From Rhynchopus euleeides (taxonomy: Eukaryota; Euglenozoa; Diplonemea; Diplonemida; Diplonemidae), in NCBI GenBank assembly GCA_963210315.1, contig OY723245.1, forward strand, positions 2,529,580 to 2,593,579: 64,000 nt of DNA, given 5' to 3'. Made by a program: the position numbers and the translations under genes. The notes below the pieces were generated by a model. The model was given only the letters and a program-made list of their open reading frames with translations. It searched no databases and was not told where the DNA came from. Shown piece by piece: positions 54,501 to 62,138 of the stretch. Numbering within the stretch: position 1 is the first letter of the stretch; each line of letters starts with the position of its first letter.

Positions 54501-56376
54501 CGACGCGTGCGCGCCAGGGAAGCGGGTTGTCGGGTTGGGGGCGACGGTGCCGCACAGGGCGCGCGACGCGTGTGAGCCGAACACGTGGCGCGGCGACGGG
54601 TGCCGCAGCATCGCGCCTGCCGGTGCTGCGGTGCACGACGTGCTGCTGCCGCCGCCGACGTTCACCAGCTTCCCGAGCGATGCCGACGTTGATGCGTCGC
54701 AGAAGGTGGGGCCGGCGGCCCTCGGCCGCCCGACGGTCGACGCGGACGGGCTGCCACACGTCGTTGACTTCGTCGACTCGGAAGCAACGTTGGTGGACGG
54801 CGAGTGCGGTGCTGTTGCATTCACACGGACGTGGAGCGTGCGGCACCTGCTGCCGGGCTGCGAAGACGACGAGGCCGTTGCGGCCACTGTGCAGGTGCAA
54901 CGTGTGGTGGTGCGCACGAAGGTGGCCGACACATTCGCGACGACTCCGCCGACGCCGCTGGCGGTGCCGTTCACGGAGAACCTGCAGAGCAGCTTCATGC
55001 CGCACCCGCAGCTGTGGGAGATCGACCCGTCGGTGCGCAAGCTGCTCGACCGCAGCAACGCCTCCGTGGCTGCTGTGTTCGACTACACGTTGGTTGCGAC
55101 AGACTCGTGCGTGACGAACGTCGCCACCGACGAGGAGCGCTGCACGGAGGCTGCGTGGCTGTCGTGGACGCGGACGTGGGTCGGCCACTGCAGCTGCGGC
55201 TGCAACGCGACGTTTGAGCAGAAGATGTCGGTGGAAGCGGCCAACGCTTCGGACGCTGAGAACGGGCTTGCCGCCCGGCAGCAGTGGAAGGCGGGGGTTG
55301 CGGTGTACGCGGTTGGGGTTGGGGCAGTCGACGAGTGCATGCTGACGAAGAGCGTGTGGCTGGGCGAGACACACCTCGCTGTGTCTTCGCTGCCGACGGA
55401 TCAGTGCACAGGGCCGCTGCTGTGTGCGCACCAGACGGCGTTCGAGGGCGAGCTGCACCATGTGGAGTACTACACCGTGACACTGGAGGACCCCGAGGTC
55501 GTGCGCAGCGAGGGTCTCGACGCCAACCTCTCGGCAGCGTGGGTCACGCCGAAGGCTGCGCCGGTGTGCGGCACGGGCGGCCGGCCGCCCCTGTCGTTCT
55601 CCACGCAGGACGCGTTGCTCAACCTGTCGGCGCTGACGCGCACGTACGAGGCGTCGCCAGCAGCAGGCAGCTGCTTCGCCCCCCTTGCCTCGGCCGTCCA
55701 GGTCCAGATGGTCTTCCCACCGCTGCAGCCGCTGCGGCCTGCCCCCCCGCCGGTGCCGCTTGTCCACGACTGCGAGAAGGACGGCCCGTTCAAGGAGGCG
55801 GACAGTCTGCTGACGCCGAACTTCACGACCGACGTACGCTGCGGGGAGATCGCCGTGACACGGCACCGGCAGCAGGGGACACCGCAGCGCGACAGGGCGG
55901 AGTGCGACGGCGCATGCGAGTGGGACTTCCGCACCTACGACTGGCTCGCCGTCGACTCGTGCGGCCACGAGCTGGCCGAGCCTCAGGATGTGTACATCCT
56001 GCCTGCGTCGAGCTCGAAGCTGCCGCTGCCTGGGTACATGGCGAACGTGTTCTCAAAGGAGGCGTGCCGCTTCGTCGCCACCCCGCATCGCTGGCTTGCC
56101 CATAAGGTGTACCCCTCGCAACGCGAGTGTTGCCGCAAGGCGTTCGATCCGTGGCTGGTGCCGCGCTGCCTGGGCGACATTGCCACGCCAACCCCTTTCT
56201 TCTATCCGCGGTGGACGGGTGGCGCTGGCTGCGTGGCGGCCGCGAAGCAGGAGCACTGGGTGATGCCGCTGCTGCCGCTGTTCCCTGCCACCGAGGAGGG
56301 GCTGCAGCTCTGCTGCAGGAGGAAGTTCTGGTGGATGCGCGAGAGGTGCGAGAAGAGGGGCCGCAGGGGCTGGTGA
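48514..56376 (+). CDS. Giant secreted multi-domain protein (2620 aa)
   Basis: Single exon. The ATG (MLRLTAFVLCAATLVQGG) opens a clear signal peptide, ~60 nt after CTGCAAACAG (ends 48455). Residues ~20-120 are amphipathic Ala/Lys helices. Residues ~345-450 are a Gln/Arg/Glu coiled coil. Residues ~680-1260 are a long beta-rich region of alternating hydrophobic strands (LRVDGTLHLDIDNPTL, IEVRGQFNFGSFFSLQLE), followed by Ala/Lys repeats (KAVGKAVQAIGKAIGKAA). A Cys-rich segment with CGVCTPGEHYCAFNY lies near 1420. From ~1710 to 2400 come HYR-like repeats marked by the motif RTW or RTY with later paired cysteines (RTW near 1839, 1939, 2105 and 2220; RTY near 2375). The C-terminus has two CC-x-aromatic modules (ECCRKAFDPWLVPRC and LCCRRKFWWMRERC), each ending YP-W-G type. 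Similar CC..FW tails occur in secreted proteins of other protists. No TM anchor, so it is secreted or cell-wall/matrix material. Function unknown. Confidence 0.88.
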   Translation: MLRLTAFVLCAATLVQGGPLPGAGAVKKQATLAAKDAVKDILKNALAKTVQEGGAALIDATQDRIGPAFEAVAAIREAADISGMKDKAAEMVDMVANVAPNVMDVLDRLSPDHWRLFTDFLTRLADAECEEDVADVIVDARRAAVVLGNGLSCKDAYLGQPATKNHWDAGTYLPSTLLKLNLPVAAIEDETAFFSDGSHTTLEIGVMFVSYGGLTAVENPESKQEDAQKEADRMATLQKCINDKVVEPQFAVAFSFNPVGMLGLGEALGKAAYHNMAGSKEAFTADFVKPKKDKLKFLYQQLLTSFSIDFLFNPGALGGYANTLPLGSALVQLWNAGSAAVLTKELKAERAQLQQQELAEQQRLARKAAERAEREWQQQQAAMRQQARLQRQQQEAQQRREAYERRQQELAEDRRRQQQLEREQREYWRRMEEEEKRRRAANDAEALRCYEAARGWHRQNPLLGVPNFRPIPQQGPPVCPGVPDNGLIWIHVRKVREQRVQRFEDTLIQSRYVSPPRPTNGRQYQPPNLQQLLAGHGSYSLAARPKLLRRQADPLAHRKLHDEVIKDFIGDIGLIQTSHAGFKDTYPRLFFYDMDRAEPRFSGVAFGAGTAIRLAGRGLLEIYWRVTSTPAAPPAVPSTPRTSEVVKGEQKASAKKAAEQAVSALVTFFFPSLDITMYDGWNGRIQAVSSRSAAVLSSSSTTDTLAALATGSAAELCFGVCAEDGVNSADKALFGKFSIATKCAADGSSVVVMEGSDIGATLGGLYAAMTGDELPVEWRAVLGKIGFNGADIAADINTGTGKVVVRISPTGSAELGDFGGSGGLFGDEAPEPVLRATYEPGLEQVTATASLVFKPGPPISSSTSVSVRNAAGTEGLVLSAGLLGDGVGVSATLPVRVCLSKCGDAKPQVVDFEGMVFGKLTGVSPARVVVGGSLTMQGKLTELFRLPVLHLANVVVAAEVEVAPAKLLKKLHIEGSVELGSVASCAAPPNSGPACLRVDGTLHLDIDNPTLNYAEVLFQSLTFGELYDVAAEQVPLLRSFPVPGFVRAYGVQYIEKDGVDCTGVSHRDNRDCAAVVRLSTAEGIEVRGQFNFGSFFSLQLELQAGPGGFYLHANVPSTTLLGFIELTDATLLLDLRVSAPKKLLLKAGAQLKYIPVSASFSAEVSEDGLLIESQLNLLKVIRPEATIAVDFTGSGNFLVQVKNFDAGIVQVKNVLVQKYTGGFRFRFVVSFMYFLGISVSADINKQLMRFEVSAELAVAKVTATAIPSVSDDIALKFTFEPGAVIRALADAAKAVGKAVQAIGKAIGKAAKAVGKFVGGLLGFNQRPIGTPQQQARCEAAMEGRGWAKGVFQRTDVNGRADDVLRRMAENPLHRCMVWTDANPQRVAELNRITNRYHWDSEDEDRMGYEPRNAMRAFGEECGVCTPGEHYCAFNYKAWPNECESDEVKSSLLYGCTTHQKHVCYDDSVFGCLHHIHGVYPDLTCYERQAHPWAQLYNQLAADVALGEELQRQADASSTAGDALGGAPTAQVAVEVTSDNEHTSAIGGAKDETIVVSGEYYVLEGTKVTSRRLDVRKTFVVGDEVALTNAMGVAVTKATESLTLLLHQAEEAAEAARATAAKTGDAAVVGEVGTLLQTAAEEAGAARAAVGSAHQTSRGEASMGQLAASLRAERKEVVVESTQAGAHATLDQVAQVVSAADIRVQSNTDCSSAAPPTVTLLRVTPTNGAAFHTPVLCSSAFFAVDWEVRDACGGEVLLQQQVAVEPTWVRAAAQLPGDAALTVDDVAAGTLGAADAAVQTVATWTVGGQTLPTGWGAAAATAPTVSAASEAGPCTWRYTRTWVLRQDRYDDSCHPAKAVTHTQKVDVRDTLDAFAVPSEVQVPFFRSFHNASHGSEPRSELDAAPLLRLAIGHADVTVESIDAAVPVAARRADELFAFERTWTVRLPGACAAAPRVLVQRVAVLAPTELLPAEAPKAKVYANNVAERAFAPLVEQRADACAPGKRVVGLGATVPHRARDACEPNTWRGDGCRSIAPAGAAVHDVLLPPPTFTSFPSDADVDASQKVGPAALGRPTVDADGLPHVVDFVDSEATLVDGECGAVAFTRTWSVRHLLPGCEDDEAVAATVQVQRVVVRTKVADTFATTPPTPLAVPFTENLQSSFMPHPQLWEIDPSVRKLLDRSNASVAAVFDYTLVATDSCVTNVATDEERCTEAAWLSWTRTWVGHCSCGCNATFEQKMSVEAANASDAENGLAARQQWKAGVAVYAVGVGAVDECMLTKSVWLGETHLAVSSLPTDQCTGPLLCAHQTAFEGELHHVEYYTVTLEDPEVVRSEGLDANLSAAWVTPKAAPVCGTGGRPPLSFSTQDALLNLSALTRTYEASPAAGSCFAPLASAVQVQMVFPPLQPLRPAPPPVPLVHDCEKDGPFKEADSLLTPNFTTDVRCGEIAVTRHRQQGTPQRDRAECDGACEWDFRTYDWLAVDSCGHELAEPQDVYILPASSSKLPLPGYMANVFSKEACRFVATPHRWLAHKVYPSQRECCRKAFDPWLVPRCLGDIATPTPFFYPRWTGGAGCVAAAKQEHWVMPLLPLFPATEEGLQLCCRRKFWWMRERCEKRGRRGW

Positions 56377-56395
56377 GAGACTGTGTAGGGTGCGC

Positions 56396-57300
56396 AGCTC
56401 AGCTACAAACACAAACAATTTTTCATCAAGAATCCCCCTCCTCTTATCCCTGCACCCTTCCCAACCTGTGCAGTCTGTGCGCTCTCTGCTGCAGACAGCC
56501 CTTCCCCTCCCTCTCCCAAAGCCTGACGAATCATCGTCTAGTCTTCCTTTTCCTCGCCCCCTTGTCTTTTTCGACAGTTGTATTATTTTCGGCGTCCCGT
56601 GCCAACTGGATCAACTTTCTGCGCCTTCAGCTGGATCGTGCGACCCCACTCACACCACTTCATCAGACCGGGGAGTGGTGTACAGAAAGAGTGGGGTCTG
56701 CGCCAACAAAACAACTTTCGGCAGTACTTGGTTTGTCGTCTCGTTTTGCTGTCACTTTACGATCCAGCGGGAGCACAGATGGTTTTTTAGTGGGCATAAT
56801 TGCGTCCGGTGAGAACAAAATCATTTTTTATCTTTTGACACTTGCCCGTCAGGTGGACCACCGGGTGGGGAGAGATCCGGTGTTTTGTCCATCCAGTTGG
56901 GCAGGGAACGTGGGGTTTTTATCAAGAATTCCCCTCCTCGTATCTCTGCACCCTTCCCAAAGCAAATCCTATGCAGTCGGTGCGCTCTCGGCTTTTGTCC
57001 ATCGCACGAGCCACACAGCCACAGGCAGCACACCCTTCTTTGTTCCTTTGTTGGGACAAGTGCTGCAGTATTCCCGTGGGAGGTGCACTCAACATTGTGC
57101 CTCTCTGCTCTGCACCCCCTTCCCAAAGCAAATCCTTGACGAATCCTCGTCCAGTCTTCCTTCCTTGGTGTGATGAGAGCCACGTCAGTTCCGCGGAGTT
57201 CCATGATCACACCAAACAGAGTATCTTGCCTATCACTCCTTCCTTCTTCTTGTGCTTCTATTTCAATCGCTTCTTTTTCGACTTTTCCTTTTTTGAGAGT
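56396..57300. repeat. Further copies of the dispersed repeat family
   Basis: 56420-56530 and 56925-57150 repeat the CCCTTCCCAACCTGTGCAGT/TATTCCCGTGG...GTGCACTC blocks. 56640-56782 matches 31040-31160. GTTTTTTAGTGGGCAT at 56780 and ATCTTGCCTATCACTCCTTC at 57222 recur near 58586 and 59092. No gene. At 57368-57392 a perfect 11-bp CG-repeat hairpin (TCGCGCGCGCC, loop TTC) lies just downstream. Confidence 0.75.
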
Positions 57301-57537
57301 TGTGCAGGGTATAAGATAGACTTTTTTTCTGGCGCCGTTTTCCGGTTTTTCTGGTTTTGAAAAATTTTCGCGCGCGCCTTCGGCGCGCGCGACCCGCGCA
57401 AACCCTCCCAGAATCTGAGAGGGCCCGGTGCCTGCGCGCGTCCTGTCGTACTGAGGCTGCTTGGTGGGGCAGGCGCAGCAGCTGCTTTGAAAGTTTGGAC
57501 TCTCGCCCAAAAAACCGGTCTGGTGCAATGCTTTTAC

Positions 57538-57600
57538 ACAGAGGGGTCTGGGGGGCGGAGCCCCCCAGCCGCCGGAGGCCACGGTAGTGAACATCTGTTC
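57538..57600 (+). repeat. GC-palindrome repeat, single copy
   Basis: Reads ACAGAGGGGTCTG, GGGGGGCGGAGCCCCCC, AGCCGCCGGAGGCCACGGTA, GTGAACATCTGTTCC. Same family and orientation as the pairs at 8.4 and 47.9 kb. Confidence 0.85.
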
Positions 57601-58651
57601 CCTACAGTCTGGATTCGCTTGTAAGTAGGAAGGCTTCGCTGTATCGCAGCCCGGCCAGCAGGAGATCACTGGTCCTTGAGGGTTCAACCTTCAGGGTGGA
57701 GGAGGACGGGGGAGCGACCACTCGTGACAGGTGTGCGTTGTGGGTGGAGTGGGTGCACGACAGAATGGCCAAAGGGTCCACGAGATCTCTGCACACATTC
57801 CGTTATCGAAGAGATGGGCACCTAGCTGTGACGACAGGCAACAAACAAATCTCATCTGTTAGTTGCCCCCAATAGGCTTGGCGACCTTCAAGACTGCTTG
57901 AAAGTCGTTTGAGTTCTCGTCTCAGCCCTCCAGACTGCAGTCTTAGACTCCCTCTTAGACATGGTGGCTGGAGTCCACCATGTGTGCACCTTCAAAACAG
58001 AAGAGACCTGCATGACGAGGGCATCACCACCCACCGGGCCACCCGCTAGGTCCATTTTTCTTCTCCGCTTCTCTGCCTTCTTTGGACTATTTGAGCTCTG
58101 TGCGGATCACGATGGGGTCACTTTCTATTTTTTTATGGCGTTTCAGCACACTTCGATGTGGGCGGAAAGTGTCGCGTGCTTGTTCGTGCCCTTGTGCTCC
58201 TCACTCACGACACCATCATCAGCAGGAGTGTGAGTGTGGAAGCGTCAACGCAAAAAAGAAACCAAAGCAAAAAGTGCCGAACAAAGCGCAGTGACACTTT
58301 TTTTTCTGACTGTTTTACTGTCCCAAAATCACAAAAAAAACCGCCAAAAATGAGACCGACCTTTTTTTTTTCCAGAAAACCGGGAACCGGGAAACCCTGG
58401 TTTTGAAAACCGGAAAACCAGACCTATCTTATCCCCTGGAGTTGTGCAACAATGCAGGAAACTGTGCCAGTGCAGATCAGAACATCACCACGCTTCATGA
58501 CAGGCGCGTGGGGTGTTCTCGCGATCGACGAATACCCTTCGGCTTTTCACTTTGTTTCCCTTCCAGTCTTGCACTAATACACAGTTTTTAGTGGGCATCA
58601 TCATGATCATAGCATTGAGTCCGGTGACAACACAAATCACTTTTTATAAAA

Positions 58652-58766
58652 GGGGCCTTCGCTACCAGATGTGATTGAGTGAGAAAAAGTGAGCAACAAA
58701 CAGCCCACCACCCCCCCTCACTGACTGACGAGCTGTAACGAGCTGTGACTGGGAGCGAGGGCCCCC
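58652..58766 (+). mobile_element. Diverged copy of the 109-bp MITE
   Basis: Starts GGGGCCTTCGCTACCAGATG, continues TGATTGAGTGAGAAAAAGTG as in the other copies, and ends GGGAGCGAGGGCCCCC. The middle is replaced by unrelated, C-rich sequence. A target duplication is not clear. Confidence 0.65.
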
Positions 58767-59304
58767 AAGAATCCCCGTCCTCGTATATCGGCAGTTCCCG
58801 GCTTCCCAACCTGTGCAGTCGGGTCCGGCGACCCTGGTGAACAGTAAGGCGCGAAGATGTGTCGCACCTGCGTTGTCCGCTGCCAGGGGGGAGCGGGTGC
58901 ACGAGCTAAGCGGATGGTGGGGGGAGGTGCTCCAAATGGAGGGGATCAGAGAGGGAGGGACTCTCTCTCTCTCCCCCCTCCTCGTCCCCTTGTCTTTTTC
59001 GACTGTTTGGTGTAATTCTATAGGGGTTCTGTGCCGGTTCTGTGCCACGTCTGCCAGTTCCGCGGGGTTCCAGGATCACACTAAACAGATTATCTTGCCT
59101 ATCACTCCTTCCTTCTTCTTGTGGTTCTTCTGCTTCTATTTCAATACCGTTTCCTTCCTCAAAATTCACATGCACATAGTGTTGAGTGTCTCTATCGGCC
59201 CTCCCCCACCCACCCACGACACCGTTGGGTGAAGGAGAAATCGTACGTGTTCCGGGTTCGAGTTTTCCTACACCTTGACTTCACATCGAGTCACAATTTG
59301 GCCT

Positions 59305-59363
59305 GTGTCGTGGTGCAAGCAACCATCAGTCCATATTGTGGCCAAGGTTCGATTCCCGGCACC
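59305..59363 (+). other. tRNA-like remnant (Pol III A/B-box pattern)
   Basis: GTGTCGTGGTGCAAGC resembles an A-box region, and GGTTCGATTCC (59346-59356) is a full B-box consensus, followed by CGGCACC. The unit is too short for a tRNA and the T-stem does not pair, so it is at best a tRNA pseudogene or the head of a tRNA-derived SINE. Confidence 0.35.
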
Positions 59364-60454
59364 CAACACATCGTCTGTCACTGCGACCTTGTCTCGTCGA
59401 AGCCTATTCCCCGTTTCCTTCGTTTGGCATTTCTAGGAAAACCACCCGGAAATTGCCAGAAATCCGTTTTTGGATATTTCACCCAGGAACACGTTTTTGG
59501 GCCTCTGAAATATTCGATTTTTTGACATTCTGACGCCCAGCCAAAAGTGAGTTAGGATGGCGTCAGATTCTGGGGATTGCAGGTCGTACATGTCCCTGGG
59601 TGAATGTATGTTCTCCCGTCAGAACGATGGTCGGTTCGGCCACGGGATACTTGCGCTTGGTTGGACACCGACTCCACGGAGTCCAAGAATCGGCTGAACA
59701 GAACAGGACCCCCCCTGCACAGTGCCGATGCTTCCAGGTACCCGCCGCTCAGCCCATTCCTGAGCTCCAAACTCAGATCAACTCTCAGATGGTTTCTGTA
59801 TTTCGAAGCTCTTCTGAAATATTGCTCTTCTCAAGAAAGAACACCCTCACAGACACTTCTCAACCTCTCCTGCGAACTCCAAAACAAAGCAAATCAAACC
59901 CCACATTCACTACCTATTTATAGTTGGTGATTTCCATACCGCCCCCCTCCCCATCCTGATGCGGACAACATTGCTTGTGGCGTCGCGACGTACCCACGGC
60001 GATGGTTCGTTGTTGTTCAGTTTGTAGTAGTGCTGTTCAGTTTCTCCACAGATCTGCGCTCCACAGGTCTGCAAAGAGAAGTGCCAGGGGACAGCACTGC
60101 TCCCACCATCCATGTCTACTGACTCGCATTGCCGGAACACATGGGTGCGGCTTGCGTTGTGTTGTGAGTGTGGACAGTACCGAAGAGGTGAACCCCGATA
60201 ACCCCTTCCCTATTCTTTACGAGGTTTTGTGAGCGTTTCTGCACCGCCAAGCTCTTGCGACCAAGCCAATTCTCGTGTTCTAAGGGAATCAGCAGGAGTG
60301 TGGGGCCAAGGCGGTGGCCGGGGGTGTTTCCGGTCTGATTTGATGACTTCTGCTTTCTTCGAATACACACCACTGAATTAGGTTACACTAACCCGCGCTC
60401 GCTTCGCATCTCGCTTTTCGTTCTTCTTTTCCCGAGGAAGGAAGAAAGGAGAAG

Positions 60455-62138
60455 ATGACAGCTGAACACGACTACGTCGCGCTGGCCGGGGACACGCCGG
60501 TGGCGACGCACGGGGTGCACCTCGGGACGGTTCTCGCGGTGCAGCAGAGCGCAGCGGACGCGCGGGTGGACAAGGCGGAGGCGAAGGCCGGAAGGTGGCT
60601 GAGGATGCTGCTGGGCTGCGTGGTGGTGGCCGGGCTGCTGGCGGGGGCGGTGGTGGGGCTCAGCGTGTACCTGGCGTTGAACAAGCCGACCGTGCAGGGG
60701 CTGGTGGTGGTGACGCCTGAAAAGCCGGTGCAGCTGAAGATGACGGACGACGGGCTGCTCGTGGGGGAGATGCCGCTGCGGGTGGGGTGGGACGCGGCGG
60801 AAGACCCGGAATGCGTCGAGCTGGAGTACGAGGTCGGCGACGGGGCTGACAAGGTGCGAGTCACGGCGCACGACGGGGTGGTGCCTGTGCGGATCCGCGC
60901 GGAGCACGCAGGGAACCTGACGGTGCACGTGCGCGCGGCGTGCAAGGGGTGGGGTGCTGTGCAGACGCAGACGCCGACGAACTACTACGCGCTGCGGCAC
61001 GACGTGCTGGAGGTGGACGTGCGGTGCGCGAACGCACGGGGGCTCGACTGTTCGGACCTGCGGAGCGGGCGGCTGGAGTGCGGTGCCGACATCGCGAACG
61101 CGACGGCGGTGGTGCACGTCCACTCGGAGCAGTGCAACGTGACGGGCGAAGTGCTGTCTGCATCTGCTGCCGGGCAGGGGCTGTGGAGGTTCGAGTTTGC
61201 CGTTGTGGAGATGAAGACGGGCGACGACTTGCTGCGTCTGGTGGGCGCTGCGCGGATCGGGCTGCCGCCTCAGCAGAGTGCGAAGGCGGCGGAAGGAGCA
61301 GAAGCGAAAAACAGCAGCAGCCGTGCGGCGTCGGTGCTGGAGGATGTCCAAAAGTACGATGGCGGGGCCGTCTCGCACGAAATGAGCTACTCCAAGGCGC
61401 TCGGGCCTCTGACCGTCGGGGTGGCGGGCACACCCAGCGCACCCTGTGCTCACGGTGCGCTGGCAGTGGTCCAGCTACTTCAACTGGCATTACAGATGGG
61501 CTACAAGGTTGAGCTGAACCCAAGCATCTACGGCACAGCGTTCGTGGACTTTTACGCGGAGCAGCCGACGTCGCTTCTGTCTGTCGAGGCGTCGGTGGTG
61601 AAAATGAACATCTACTGGAGTCCGGTCGTCGCAGTCGATTTCGAGCTGGTCGCCTGCCGGGCACACAGAAATCCAGGGGGGGTACTACCGTGCGGAGATC
61701 AACCTCAACAGCCACTTTGACCTCGAGTACGAGTCGCTGTACGCACAATGGGAACCCCTCTCAACAACAGGCTACTCGCTCAACACATACGGCGCACCAC
61801 CGGTGGTCACAGGGAAAGCCGGGCTGCGGCCGCAAGTGGTTGCGTCGTTCGGTGTCAGTTCTTACACGGTGGTCGCGATTGCAGACATCGACCTCGGGGT
61901 GAGCGGTGTGGCGGATTTCAACGCGAACTTCTGCAGCCTCACCGCGTCCGTTCAATGCGACGGGCAGGTTGGGTGGAGCGGCGAAGAGTCAGGGGCACAC
62001 CGCACTTGGCAGGTGTTCTCGTCCAACATGTTCACCCAGACATGCTACAACCCTGTGGGCATTCAGATTCCTGAAATTCCTTGGCTGTGGGCATTCAGAT
62101 TCCTGAGAATCCTGAGCTGTGGGCATTCAGATTCCTGA
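60455..62138 (+). CDS. Type II membrane protein, frameshifted at a G7 run, 3' end in satellite
   Basis: Family not recognised. The ATG is MTAEHDYVAL. A short cytoplasmic N-terminus (~1-49) precedes one TM segment at ~50-75 (MLLGCVVVAGLLAGAVVGLS), then a large lumenal or extracellular part. The ectodomain begins beta-rich (VQLKMTDDGLLVGEMPLRVG) and has glycosylation sites (NLT, NAT, NVT) and paired cysteines. The opening frame stops at 61720. Dropping one G from the seven-G run at 61676-61682 makes the frame continue (YYRAEINLNSHFDLEYES, then VVAIADIDLGVSGVADFN) to 62138, a total of 1683 coding nt divisible by 3. The last ~27 codons are satellite sequence, so the native C-terminus was probably lost or replaced. 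It could be a recent pseudogene, or a real gene with an assembly indel. Confidence 0.7.

Larger units (their letters stand above)
57601..60454. other. 2.8 kb of repeats; no gene
   Basis: Contains a repeat-family copy at about 58775-59160 (GGTGAACAGTAAGGCGCGAA, GAGCGGGTGCACGAGCTAA), a diverged MITE (58652-58766) and a tRNA-like B-box sequence (59305-59363). The remaining frames are short and unconvincing. Confidence 0.6.
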
